DNA of 64,000 nucleotides from Spirosoma sp. 48-14. GTDB taxonomy: Bacteria; Bacteroidota; Bacteroidia; Cytophagales; Spirosomataceae. The stretch covers positions 62,001 to 126,000 of the forward strand of contig NZ_MKUD01000070.1 in NCBI RefSeq assembly GCF_001898575.1. Direction: 5' to 3'. Every line of letters begins with the position of its first letter. Position 1 is the stretch's first letter. The notes beneath the pieces were generated by a model. The model searched no databases, was not told the DNA's origin, and saw nothing but the letters and a program-made list of their open reading frames with translations. The position numbers and the translations under genes are program-made. This document shows, piece after piece, positions 17,223 to 27,000 of the stretch.

Positions 17223-17774
17223 TTAAAACGGTTTGTAATTTTTTACGTTTTCCTGCAATAGAGCCAGCGTATGATTAACCTGTTTGTCCAGCTCTGCGTA
17301 AATCGCCTGAAGATCTCTGTCGCCTTTCTGGCAGTATAGCTCGATGGGTGTCGAGCGAGCGTTTCCAGTATCCTCAACTGTGATTTGCGTAATGGTGGCC
17401 CGGTATTTTCGATTGGTGCATTCTACCATAAAACTGAAACGGAACGAATACACACCCCCAGCCGAACTCTCCGAGCGGGGTAATGTCACTACCTGCGTCA
17501 TACGACCGACCAGGTCGCCTGTTTCCCTGTCACTCAGCGAAACGTTATCGTTTGCCGAATGGCTTGATTGCATAATCCATAAACGCGCTCTACGAAACAA
17601 CTCGACCTGGGATACGCTACCGCAATCAACGACGTCGGTATAGGTGACGGCCTGATTCATAACGGGTAGTATGCCGTGTAACTTTCCGTTCGTCAGTGTG
17701 GGCGGGCATTGGGCCTGCGCTGATCCAACAAGGAATAATCCGGCGGCCAAAACGGTAAGAAAGAGGGAGTTCAT
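17223..17774 (-). CDS. Secreted DUF4468 (TBP-like fold) protein
   Basis: The 183-residue product has a signal peptide ending at AQAQ (about 22). The mature part matches the DUF4468 pattern of Bacteroidota: VELFRRARLWIMQSS, then a D-R-E-T-G-D-L-V-G strand turn, then a V-x-C strand (FMVECTNRKYRATITQI). The fold is TBP-like; the function is unknown. The C-terminal helix (LQAIYAELDKQVNHTLALLQ) is amphipathic and may oligomerise. It forms a tight operon with the following membrane protein (1 nt gap). Confidence 0.75.
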   Translation of the reverse strand: MNSLFLTVLAAGLFLVGSAQAQCPPTLTNGKLHGILPVMNQAVTYTDVVDCGSVSQVELFRRARLWIMQSSHSANDNVSLSDRETGDLVGRMTQVVTLPRSESSAGGVYSFRFSFMVECTNRKYRATITQITVEDTGNARSTPIELYCQKGDRDLQAIYAELDKQVNHTLALLQENVKNYKPF

Positions 17775-18067
17775 AAGGGTTGTTGTTCAAATAAGTTGAA
17801 TGACTGTTCAGCAGGGGCCTCTGGTTGCCCAGGACGTTAAAAAAGAGGAAGGGTTGTAAACCGATGTAAAGGTAGCCTGTTGGGCAGGCGGCAGGCCAGT
17901 TGGAGTTGGTAACAGGTGGCCCCGAGCCAATAAGTTGCGGGAAAACAACCGTATTCTGTTGGGCTACTGGCACACTTCATCCGGCTTATTCGACAGTTCA
18001 GCCAAAAGGGCGTTTCGGTCGTATGGTCAACTCGCTAGTTTTGAGCAACAGCTAATCGTATCAAGTC

Positions 18068-18724
18068 ATGAAACCGTTTGTGTATATAGTCTTTCTGCTA
18101 ATCGGCAGCACCAGTTTTGGCCAGTATGTCCCCTTGGGGGCAATCACTATGTGGACAGATGGCTATGTGGTTACGCTCCAGAACGATACCCTTCGTGGGC
18201 AGGTACGGGTAGGCTCGCTGATAAACGATTCGCCTGCCAGTATTCTGATTCGTACCAGTGACACTGATAAGATCAAACTGAAAGGGGATGACCTTCGGTT
18301 GGTTGCCCAGTGGATTCCTGAATTTTCGTATTCCACGGGATACATTCCCCGTCAGCGGGAAATGGTTGTTTTTGAACGGGTACCTAATCCGCGCCGGAAC
18401 GGGAAGCCGATGCTGCTGGAGCGACTAACTCCGTTCGGCGGTAGTGTGGCCCTGTATTTTGATGCCGCAGGCTGGAAGAAAATGACCGAATATACCTTTG
18501 GTAATTTCACCGTCGAGACCGATTATCAGGACTTTAGCTATATCGTACTCAAAAATGGACAGGAAAGCTGGGTAGCCAAACGGGGGGATATGGAAGTCGT
18601 TCACGAAAAACTCTTTGGCGACTGCCCGGCGTTTATTCGAAATTACCCATCAGCCACTCGTCGTAGCTGGCGTGAATTTGGCGAAATGGTGGCTTCCTAC
18701 AACCAACTATGTTCGAAGGAATAA
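18068..18724 (+). CDS. Secreted protein of unknown function
   Basis: The 218-residue product has a signal peptide (MKPFVYIVFLLIGSTSFGQ). The mature protein starts with a beta-hairpin (GYVVTLQNDTLRGQVRVGS) seen in many small secreted Cytophagales proteins, followed by beta-rich stretches (QREMVVFERV, GSVALYFDAAGW, YIVLKNGQESWVAKRGDMEVV) and a helical end. No catalytic or metal motif is visible. It is monocistronic; the preceding 290 bases hold no gene I can support and carry the divergent promoters for this gene and the DUF4468 operon. Confidence 0.65.
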   Translation: MKPFVYIVFLLIGSTSFGQYVPLGAITMWTDGYVVTLQNDTLRGQVRVGSLINDSPASILIRTSDTDKIKLKGDDLRLVAQWIPEFSYSTGYIPRQREMVVFERVPNPRRNGKPMLLERLTPFGGSVALYFDAAGWKKMTEYTFGNFTVETDYQDFSYIVLKNGQESWVAKRGDMEVVHEKLFGDCPAFIRNYPSATRRSWREFGEMVASYNQLCSKE

Positions 18725-18923
18725 AAGTTGGTTGGGTTGTGGTAAATCGAGGCAAACGACCACCCGGTCTATCTCACGGAGTGAAAGTTAAAAACAGCCT
18801 TATAGCGCAGAATGAAGATTTTAACCGATAGAATTAAAAAATATTAATCCACGACATGGTTTTTGGGGTATATATTGGCGTATCATCCATGTAGCCGTCG
18901 CTGTTTGTAGCGACCGATTCCTT

Positions 18924-19832
18924 ATGGTGAGGTTGTCCAATATGTCTCGTTTGCGATTGCTCTGGCAAATTCCCCTTATACTGTTTGTTCTTATTGTTGT
19001 GCTGATCCTGGTGAATGAATACGCCATTGCCCGTTCCAGCCGACGCATCAACGATATTCCTTACCGACCAATCAACGCACCCGGTTTTGATGCCGAGCGC
19101 AATAGTCTGGATGTGTATGCGCCTACCGACGATCCATCCCGGCCAAAGCCTGTGGTCATGTTTATTCACGGGGGCAGTTGGAACAGTGGCAACAAGAATA
19201 TCTATGCGTTTATAGGCCGCCGTTTGGCCAAACTAGGTGTAGTGGCTGTGCTGATCAATTACCGATTGGCACCCGCTGTTGAAGTGCCCGATATGGCGGC
19301 CGATTGTGCAGAGGCCGTTCGTTGGGTGAGCCAGCATATCGCCGAATACGGGGGCGATTCGTCACGTATCTTTCTGATGGGACATTCGGCCGGTGCCGGG
19401 TTAGCCGCCTTACTGGCTACCGACGACCAGATTCTGGCTAAGGTGGGCATGTCGCCCAATCCTGTGAAAGGAGTGATTCTCGATGATCCGGCCGGGTTAG
19501 ATATGTTCGACTACCTCAGTCGAATGGACTACCCTAACGATGAGCAGTACCTGATTCCTTTCGGGAAAAAGCCGGACGTTTGGCGGAGCGTGTCGGCCTT
19601 ATATTCATTGACAGCCCATACACCCCCCATGCTGGTCTATGTAGGTGATCAAACGTATCCGAGCATCATCAAAAGTACCGGGCAATTTCTTCAGCGACTC
19701 CAGGCGCTGGGAGTTAACCATGAATTTACCAGAATGCCCAATAAAAAACATGTGGGCATGGTTACGCAGTTGTTCTGGAAAAACAACATCATCTACCGCG
19801 ATTTGCTGGCTTTTGTCGGGGCAAAACGTTGA
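18924..19832 (+). CDS. Membrane-anchored alpha/beta hydrolase (HSL-type esterase)
   Basis: The 302-residue protein has an N-terminal membrane anchor (LLWQIPLILFVLIVVLILV, about 12-30) and then an alpha/beta hydrolase of the hormone-sensitive-lipase/carboxylesterase type. The oxyanion motif HGGSW is at 82-86, the nucleophile elbow GHSAG has Ser155, and VGDQTYP and KKHVGM near the end hold the likely Asp and His. It should hydrolyse short-chain esters, such as acetyl groups on sugars, outside the inner membrane. A second ATG six codons in (18942) is an equally possible start. No operon partner is present. Confidence 0.88.
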   Translation: MVRLSNMSRLRLLWQIPLILFVLIVVLILVNEYAIARSSRRINDIPYRPINAPGFDAERNSLDVYAPTDDPSRPKPVVMFIHGGSWNSGNKNIYAFIGRRLAKLGVVAVLINYRLAPAVEVPDMAADCAEAVRWVSQHIAEYGGDSSRIFLMGHSAGAGLAALLATDDQILAKVGMSPNPVKGVILDDPAGLDMFDYLSRMDYPNDEQYLIPFGKKPDVWRSVSALYSLTAHTPPMLVYVGDQTYPSIIKSTGQFLQRLQALGVNHEFTRMPNKKHVGMVTQLFWKNNIIYRDLLAFVGAKR

Positions 19833-19954
19833 AAATACCAATCGTTTGCACGATGCCCTACGAAATAACGTCCTGAAACCCTTTTAAATCTGAAAATCAG
19901 ATAAATAGCGGAATGAACCGATAAATATAAGGCGATTCGCTTACGTTTGCCCGT

Positions 19955-20059
19955 ATGGAAAATGGCGGGCTTAAGACAAACCGATACTTTATTCAGCGAA
20001 CCAAGGATGGGCTTACTTTAGATAATGATGAGTACCGCGCCTATTTGAGATTGAAATAA
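19955..20059 (+). CDS. Possible 34-residue small protein
   Basis: An ATG at 19955 opens a 34-codon frame with a protein-like composition (MENGGLKTNRYF near the start and DNDEYRAYLRLK at the end), closed by TAA. It lies in the 324-base gap between the esterase and the Crp-like gene. It has no recognisable family or ribosome binding site, so it may be chance or a gene remnant. Confidence 0.25.
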   Translation: MENGGLKTNRYFIQRTKDGLTLDNDEYRAYLRLK

Positions 20060-20156
20060 GCAGCTATATGTTCACTGTTTCTGCTGAAATTGAGTGATTT
20101 TGGGCTTCTTCTAATTTTCTATATTTACAGTAAAGTGCTCAGAGCGAACAGTGTAT

Positions 20157-20744
20157 ATGGCCGACATCGACTTATTGAAATATGCATTATACGAATTTGC
20201 TGGTATCGACGAGGTTGAATTTGCCCGTTCACTGCCTTATTGGGAAAAGAAGCAGTACCGCAAAGGCGAGTTCTATAACGAGTACAAAAACGTGTGTAAG
20301 CATCTGGGCTTTGTGCTGGATGGCTTTTTCAGGGCGTACTGCGTGAATGGCGAGACGGGGGAGGAGAAGAACGTTTTCTTCCTTTCGAAGCACCAGGTTG
20401 TCGTATCGTACAAGAGTTTTGTTAATCAGACGCCCTGCAACTACCATACGGAATCGATGGTTGATTCGACGATCTTGTACATTCATATTAATCACCTGAC
20501 GCAGCTATATCAGCAGTCGCATCAGTGGGAGCGGTTCGGTCGATTGGTGGCCGAAAAAGCGTTTACTATTGCCATGACCCGCACCGAGGATTTTCTCTTT
20601 CAGACGCCAGAACAGCGTTATCTCGATCTCATTACCCAACATCCTGAAATCTACAATACCATCCCACTGTATCATATTTCGTCCTATCTGGGTATTCAGG
20701 GGCCTTCGTTGAGTCGAATTCGCAAACGAATGGCAGGCCGTTGA
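20157..20744 (+). CDS. Crp/Fnr-family transcriptional regulator
   Basis: The 195-residue product has a cNMP-binding-like beta-roll (about 30-115; GFVLDGFFRAYCVNGETGEEK) and a C-terminal helix-turn-helix (YHISSYLGIQGPSLSRIRKRM, about 172-192). I prefer the ATG at 20157 over the in-frame GTG two codons upstream. As in other Bacteroidota Crp-like proteins, canonical cAMP residues are missing, so the signal is unknown. It is convergent with the FAD oxidoreductase of the SusCD locus and separated from it by a strong bidirectional hairpin. Confidence 0.88.
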   Translation: MADIDLLKYALYEFAGIDEVEFARSLPYWEKKQYRKGEFYNEYKNVCKHLGFVLDGFFRAYCVNGETGEEKNVFFLSKHQVVVSYKSFVNQTPCNYHTESMVDSTILYIHINHLTQLYQQSHQWERFGRLVAEKAFTIAMTRTEDFLFQTPEQRYLDLITQHPEIYNTIPLYHISSYLGIQGPSLSRIRKRMAGR

Positions 20745-20748
20745 GCGC

Positions 20749-20796
20749 GTTGCTCTTGTGGAGTCGGTTTTGAGAAACCGACTCCACAAGAGCAAC
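20749..20796. terminator. Perfect 22-bp convergent hairpin
   Basis: Arms 20749-20770 and 20775-20796 are exact complements with a 4-nt loop. It starts 4 nt after the Crp-like stop and lies 21 nt beyond the end of the minus-strand FAD gene, so it can end both transcripts. No U-tract is present on either side. Confidence 0.85.
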
Positions 20797-20817
20797 TACT
20801 TCAGCAAAACCACAGCT

Positions 20818-22404
20818 TTATTTTATGTCTTTAGTACCATTCCAGGTCTGGTGATTGACGCTGATGATGACACCTTTCTGCCGTAGGTTAGTTTGCAACT
20901 CGCTGGTAGCTAGTTGCTGAACGGCTTTTTTCTGACGGAACGCCATAGCCGCTGCAATACCGGCACTGTTGCCCAATTGCATCCAGGTCGATTCGACCCG
21001 CAAGGAACAGAAACCCACATGCGAAGCCGATACACATACTGGAACCAGCAGGTTGGTACACTCGTTCGGTTTAGGCGTAATGGCCCGGTACGATACTTCG
21101 TATGGCTGCGTAATCGACTCCCAGATGCGCCCCTCATTAACAAATTGGGTTTTCGAGACGGCTACCCGCTGTACGTGGTGGCTGTCGATCCAGTGCGATC
21201 CCAGACAAATGGCGTCGGGTTTCGTTCGTTCGTCCAGAATATCCTTCTGCGTCTGGATGTAGGCACCGATCATGCGCCGGGCTTCGCGTACGTACAGGTA
21301 ATACGGGAAGTTTTCGTTGTCGGTAAATTCATCGGCACTGAACCCATACGAAGCTGTTTCCTGGCGTAACGCGTCCGGGACCGACGGGTCGTTGGCGAGG
21401 TAATACATCAGCCCCAGTGTCCAGGCTTTATGGTCGTCGTAGATTGCTTTCCGGCGGGAATAACTGGCCTCCGGGTAATCGACATTGCCGCCGAAATGCC
21501 CAAGCGAAATGACTGCTTTCTGCTTGTTGTTGGTTTCAAATTTGCCCTTCGGATAATTCCACGCATACAGGTCGATGATATCGCGCAGTTTTGTTTCAGG
21601 ATGGTTTTTGAGCAACCGGGTGAGCAACAGGTACCGTTTGGGGTTATACGCGGCCGGTTTGGGAAACGGACGACGGTCGGTATGCGTCGACATCATGAGC
21701 CGGAAATTGTAATTCATCACCCGATCACTCGCCTGTCCTTCCGTTAAGGTAGATCGCTCGACAAAGCCGGGAAGTAGCTTGCCCTTGTCGTCGTAAGGCG
21801 AGGCATCGATGGGCGTGTCAATAAACCGGACCCCCGCCAGCGATTCGCCGTATTGTTCCCGGTTTTCGCGGCCATGTGTATGCGAGACACCAGCTTTGGC
21901 CATCAGATCCCCCTCGTAGGTAGCGTCGATAAACACGGAGCCTGTGTAGCGGTTACCGTTGGTTAAGGTAATCGACTGGATCGTCGTCCCTCGTTTGGTT
22001 GCCGACTGCACAAAGGCATCATACACGACCGTTACGTTGGCTTCTTTCAGCAGATCGAGAAACGTTTTTTCGGCAACGTGTGATTCAAAATAAAACGTAG
22101 GCCCATTGATACCATAAAACTTGCCTAATCGCTGATAAAATTCCAGCGGTAGACCCGAAATAGTTTCTTCAATCATGTGTTCGGATTCGGCTGTACCGAT
22201 GCCGCTGGTGTTGAGGCCGCCTACGTGCCGGGTTTGCTCCAGCAGTATGACACGAGCACCTTCGCGGGCGGCTGCTACAGCGGCAATGACTCCACTGGGC
22301 GTACCGCCATAAACGACAATATCATACGTGGTTGCCTGATGCGGACTAAACGACTGGAATGTCCAGCAGAGCAGCATCAGACAGAGTGATAGAATGGATT
22401 TCAT
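20818..22404 (-). CDS. Secreted FAD-dependent oxidoreductase of the SusCD locus
   Basis: The 528-residue protein has a signal-like N-terminus (MKSILSLCLMLLCWTFQSF) and then a Rossmann FAD-binding motif of the FAD_oxidored type (DIVVYGGTPSGVIAAVAAAR, GGxxxG variant) with a GGLNTSGIG flavin loop. The family covers secreted Bacteroidota enzymes, many mis-named xanthan lyases. Also visible are IDATYEGDLMAKAGV and the C-terminal flavin-binding VCVSASHVGFCSLRVESTWMQLG with GIAAAMA. It is the last gene after susC and susD homologues and probably oxidises the imported or surface-processed substrate. I chose the start at 22404, which gives a clean signal peptide, over one 24 nt upstream. Confidence 0.88.
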   Translation of the reverse strand: MKSILSLCLMLLCWTFQSFSPHQATTYDIVVYGGTPSGVIAAVAAAREGARVILLEQTRHVGGLNTSGIGTAESEHMIEETISGLPLEFYQRLGKFYGINGPTFYFESHVAEKTFLDLLKEANVTVVYDAFVQSATKRGTTIQSITLTNGNRYTGSVFIDATYEGDLMAKAGVSHTHGRENREQYGESLAGVRFIDTPIDASPYDDKGKLLPGFVERSTLTEGQASDRVMNYNFRLMMSTHTDRRPFPKPAAYNPKRYLLLTRLLKNHPETKLRDIIDLYAWNYPKGKFETNNKQKAVISLGHFGGNVDYPEASYSRRKAIYDDHKAWTLGLMYYLANDPSVPDALRQETASYGFSADEFTDNENFPYYLYVREARRMIGAYIQTQKDILDERTKPDAICLGSHWIDSHHVQRVAVSKTQFVNEGRIWESITQPYEVSYRAITPKPNECTNLLVPVCVSASHVGFCSLRVESTWMQLGNSAGIAAAMAFRQKKAVQQLATSELQTNLRQKGVIISVNHQTWNGTKDIK

Positions 22405-22458
22405 AATAACTGATTTCGTTGACTGCATGATAGAAATGGAACAGATAAGAGTCAGCTA

Positions 22459-22470
22459 GCCATTAATGGC
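22459..22470. promoter_or_regulatory. 12-nt palindrome upstream of the FAD oxidoreductase
   Basis: GCCATTAATGGC is a perfect palindrome flanked by imperfectly inverted AGTC/GACT, 55 nt upstream of the start codon. It could be an operator; this is a guess from symmetry alone. Confidence 0.3.
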
Positions 22471-22490
22471 CGACTAGGTGAATTCGCCTG

Positions 22491-22553
22491 TAGTAACGTG
22501 GGTGGAAACCCGCGATCTTAACTAGATAGCGCGGGTTTCCACCCGCGTTACTA
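22491..22553. terminator. 24-bp hairpin including the SusD stop codon
   Basis: Arms 22491-22514 and 22530-22553 pair over 24 bp with one G-U-type mismatch. On the minus strand the stem's first three bases are the TAG stop of the SusD-like gene. It separates the susCD pair from the FAD oxidoreductase, and may reduce or protect rather than fully end the transcript. Confidence 0.8.
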
Positions 22554-23993
22554 AAAGCCAGGGTTTTGCGTTAAGGCCGGATTGGCATCCCGTTCAAACG
22601 TCGGAATTGGGAAAAGCAGGTATTTATCCGTTATTGCGTAGCCCTGCTTCTGGGCGGCTGCCAGTAATTTACCCGTCCGAAGCAAATCCCACCGACGATG
22701 CCCTTCGCCTGCCAGTTCCCAGCTCCGTTCCTGCAATACCGCGTCGCGAAACTGAGCCTGTGTTAGTCCGGTCAGATCCTGTGGTCCCGTCGTAGCGCCT
22801 TTTCGTGCCCGCGCCCGGACCAGATTGATGGCATTATACGCTTCGGCACTGGGCCCATTCAGTTCGTTCAGCGCTTCGGCATACATGAGCAGTACATCGG
22901 CATAACGAATGACCAGGAAGTTGTTGCGAGCCGACGAAGATCCACAGGCATTATAGTCCCAGTATTTGTCGAGGTGTGGCCCCGTACGCGACTGCACCAC
23001 TGTACCGTCGGCCAGGGTTTTCTGCGTGATGACGGCTACCTGTTTGCGGTAATCGCCCGCTACGAACGAGTTGGCGTACGAGTCGGTGACCTGAAATGAG
23101 CCTCCAGTCAGGTTAATGGGATAGCTGAAATAAATGGCAAAATTTGAGGCCATCGAGCTGCCGTACTTAGGCTGGATACAGCTAAACTGAATCGAGAAAA
23201 TGTGCTCAGGTCCGTTTTCTTTTTCCGGGGTGAATACATCTTTGTAATCCGGCACCAGGCTGTAGGTTTTCGCGTCGATCACCTCTTTCGCTTTGGTAGC
23301 CGCATTGGTCCAGTCTTTACGGGTCAGATACACTTTGGCCAGAATCGACTTGGCGGCTCCGACAGTAGCCCGGCCAATTTCGCCAGCGGCTGTATAACTG
23401 ACAGGCAGCACTTTTTCGGCATCCTGCAAATCCTGAATGATCTGTTGGTATACCTTCTCGGTTGGGTCGCGGGGTATTTTGACGTTGACCACATCGGTCG
23501 TTGTTTTTACCACCAGCGGCACATCGCCAAATGCCTGAACCAGATTGAAGAAATGCAACGCCCGGAGAAACTTGGCTTCGCCCACAATCTGATCCCGCAA
23601 CTTGGTGTCCATCTGAATTTTGGGCACGTTTTCGATCACTCGGTTGGCCCGGTCGATGGTAACGTAGGAGTTGGTATAAAAGCTATCGAAGTAGGTGGTA
23701 GAAGCCGTGTATTTGAACTGGTCGATTTCGTTAGCGACCGGATCGCCATCGCTGCGGACCCAGAGGTCTTCTCCGCTTAAATCGCCCAGGATGATCATGG
23801 GCATCTGGTAAATGGCTTTGGCCCGGTCGTAAACAGCGTTGATAGCCGTAGTCGCATCGGCTGCATTGTTGAATGAATTGGATTCACTCAAAAAGCTAAG
23901 CGGAACTTCTTCCAGATTGCTTTGGCAACCACCCGTAACCAGCAGGCCGCTTAGAAAGGTGAGTAGATATAGGATTCGGTTCATGACAGTCAT
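22551..23993 (-). CDS. SusD/RagB-family nutrient-binding lipoprotein
   Basis: The 480-residue protein has a lipoprotein signal with lipobox VTGGC. It carries the SusD pattern of TPR-like helices: the N-terminal SFNNAADATTAINAVYDRAKAI, the LRDQIVGEAKFLRALHFFNLVQAFGDVPLV region (the conserved RaxryF-like helix), and the C-terminal RWDLLRTGKLL and YLLFPIPTFERDANPALTQNPGF. It sits on the cell surface as lid of the SusC channel. Two close ATGs (23993, 23984) are possible; I used the first. It lies 40 nt after the susC stop, so the pair is one operon. Confidence 0.93.
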   Translation of the reverse strand: MTVMNRILYLLTFLSGLLVTGGCQSNLEEVPLSFLSESNSFNNAADATTAINAVYDRAKAIYQMPMIILGDLSGEDLWVRSDGDPVANEIDQFKYTASTTYFDSFYTNSYVTIDRANRVIENVPKIQMDTKLRDQIVGEAKFLRALHFFNLVQAFGDVPLVVKTTTDVVNVKIPRDPTEKVYQQIIQDLQDAEKVLPVSYTAAGEIGRATVGAAKSILAKVYLTRKDWTNAATKAKEVIDAKTYSLVPDYKDVFTPEKENGPEHIFSIQFSCIQPKYGSSMASNFAIYFSYPINLTGGSFQVTDSYANSFVAGDYRKQVAVITQKTLADGTVVQSRTGPHLDKYWDYNACGSSSARNNFLVIRYADVLLMYAEALNELNGPSAEAYNAINLVRARARKGATTGPQDLTGLTQAQFRDAVLQERSWELAGEGHRRWDLLRTGKLLAAAQKQGYAITDKYLLFPIPTFERDANPALTQNPGF

Positions 23994-24033
23994 CGGATTT
24001 ATTCGTGTCGGTTGACGGATGATAAGAGAGGGA

Positions 24034-27000
24034 TCAGAAAGTGAGGGTGCCACCAATCGTATAGGTACGGGAAACCGGGTAGGCGAAATTGTCGATCCCG
24101 TAGGTGGTATTACTGTTGAAATTTGAGTTTACCTCCGGGTCGTAGCCTGAATACTGGGTGAACGTGAGCAGGTTTTGCCCGCTGATGTACACCCGTGCCG
24201 CTTTGATGGCTTTTGTTTTGATGGGCAGCCGATACCCCAGCGATACGTTTTTCAGTCGCAGGAAGGAGCCATTTTCGATCAGGTACGAACTGTTCGAAAT
24301 GTTCCACTGCCGGGCTGATGGGCGATTGTTGGAAGGTTTATCGGTTTGCCAGTGGTCGTCGATAAAGCTTTTCAGGGGTGTGGCGCCGGGGTCGGTTTCG
24401 GTAACGCTACGGGTATAATTAAAAATCTGATTGCCCTGTACGCCCTGAAGAAATACGGATAGGTCCAGCCCTTTGTAGGAGACGGTATTTGTCAGGCCAT
24501 AAATAAACTTGGGTAAGCCGTTGCCAATGATGGTCCGATCGGTTGTGTTGTTGAAAACGCCGTCGCCGTTCACATCTTTAAAACGAGGAGCGCCACCCAG
24601 ATCGCCCGTTTGCGCGAGTGTTCCGGCCGCTTTAACCGCATCGGTCGATTGCCAGACCCCATCGAACACGCGCCCGTAGAACGAACCAATGGGCTCACCT
24701 ACTTTTACAATGGTTTGCATACCCGTATTCGGGTCGGTAACCAGATACTGATCGGCATCGGCCAGCTTCAGGACCTTGTTGCGGTTGAACGACAGATTGC
24801 CGGAGGTTGTCCATTTAACCTGGCCGGTCGTATTGACCGACGAAATGCCCAGTTCAAAACCGTGGTTCTGTAGACTGCCAATGTTACGGGTTACGGTGGT
24901 GAAGCCCGTTGTGGCGGGGAGGTCGATGGCCAGGAGCAGATCGGTGGTCGTTTTGATGTAGTAGTCGGCCGTTACCTGAAAGCGGTTGTTGAGGAAACCC
25001 AGATCGACACCCGCATCAAACTGGCCGGTTTTCTCCCAGCGCAGGTCGGGATTGCCAATCGTAGATGCTTGTGTCGTAAGCACTTCGGTGTCGCCAAAGA
25101 CCGTACGGGAAGTTGCGTAGGAAGACAGTGAATTGTACAACCCAATACCATCGTTACCCGTAAAGCCGTAGCTCAATCGGAATTTCAGATCACTCACTAC
25201 CGGGCTCGATTTCAGGAAGGGTTCGTCGGATACCCGCCAGGCAAAGGCTCCCGACGGAAAGAAACCATATTTGTTGTTCGTGCCAAATCGGGAAGAACCG
25301 TCGATCCGGCCCGTTAGTGTAAACAGGTAGCGATCTTTGAATCGATAGTTGACCCGGCCCAGATAGGAGTTCAGCCCCCATTTTTGTACCGTTGTGGTTG
25401 GAGCGATCAGTACGGAGCCCTGCCCCAGGTTATTGGCACCCAGCGTGTAGTTGGCGAAGTTTTGCGCTTCCTGATAGGTACGGTCTTCTCGGTTCGACTG
25501 GAAGGTAAGTCCGGCCACAATGTCGAAGGCGTGATTGGTGTTCAGCGTACGCGTATAGGTCAGCGTATTTTCATTTAAGAGATTCACGTTGCTGGAGTTG
25601 CCATTGGAGCCATAGCCGTTTAAGGTGTTGGCCACCAGCGTTTGGGGCGTGTAGAATACGTTGCGTCGGCTGGTGAGCAGATCGGTACCAACGCTGACCC
25701 GCGCGGTTAGGCCGTCCAGAATCTGATAGTCAGCAAATACGTTTCCTAACACCCGACTGGTATACAATACGTTGGTCGAGGTGCGGAGTACGGCCACCGG
25801 ATTGGGAATACTGGCCATGCCTGAGCCGGGACCGACATTCAGCAATTGCCAGTTTCCAGTAGCGTCATAGACTGGGCTGGCCGGCGAAATAGTCCGGGCA
25901 GCGCCAACGGGCCCGTTGGTGCCAGCCTCGTTGATGCCGTTGTTGATGCTATAGGTAACCAGAAAATTGGTGCCGATCTTCAGCCGATTGCTGAGTTTGG
26001 CATCCAGGTTCATACGCCCGGTATACCGTTTGAAATTGTTGGCAATCACAATCCCATCCTGGTTGAAATAACTGCCGCTGATCAGATACCGGAGTTTATC
26101 AGTCCCGCCCGATGCCGAAAGCTGGTAGTTCTGCATGGGAGCGGCCCGATAAATTTCCTTCTGCCAGTTGGTACCGACGCCATAGTCCGATGGCTTTTTA
26201 GGGTAGGCGGTTGTATAGCCATAGCGTTCAGAAAAGCCAAGATTGCGCAACTGTTCATTTTTAAGGGCGGTTTGGTCTTCGGCCGTAGCCAGATTGAGGA
26301 GTTTAGTAATGTTGGATACACCGTAATACGCTTCAAAATCGATATTCGACATCCCCTCTTTACCCCGTCGGGTCGTTACCAGCACTACGCCATTGGCCCC
26401 CCTGGACCCGTAAATAGCCGTGGCCGACGCATCTTTCAACACTTCAATGCTCTCAATATCATTGGGATTAATAGTCGATAACACGTTCGGGAAATTGGCG
26501 GAGCCGTTAGCCCCCTGTGCCGATGCCGGATTGGTCACGGGAAATCCATCGATCACATACAGGGGGTCGTTACTGGCCGAAATCGAATTGCCACCCCGCA
26601 CGCGGATTGTTACTCCTCCACCCGGCGCATTCGAGGCATTGGTAACCTGTACGCCACTGACTCGCCCCTGGAGCGCCTGATTGAACGACGAAATTGGTTG
26701 TGCTTTAAGCTCATTAGTTCCAATAGAGCTAACGGACCCAGTCAGGTCACGTTTCTTGACTGCTCCGTAGCCAATGACAACGACCTCGCTAAGTGCCTTG
26801 TCGTCCGTGGCTAAGCGAATGGAGAGGGTTGTCTGATTGCCAATGGCAATTTCCTGGGTTTGGTATCCGACGAAGCTGAACACCAGTACAGAGCCTTTTT
26901 CGGGAACGGCAAGCTGAAACGTGCCCTGGCTATTGGTCGTTGTGCCGCGCTGAGTGCCTTTCAACAAGACACTAACCCCCGGAAGGGCTTCCCCTTTCTC

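Noticed and set aside
20749-20796. Perfect hairpin read as a phage attachment or integron site
   Set aside because: Many similar hairpins with different sequences occur at gene ends, so a gene-end role explains it better.
23202-23780. 192-codon plus-strand frame inside the SusD gene
   Set aside because: Antisense shadow of a strongly supported SusD gene.
25846-26481. 211-codon plus-strand frame inside the SusC gene
   Set aside because: Antisense shadow without domain features.
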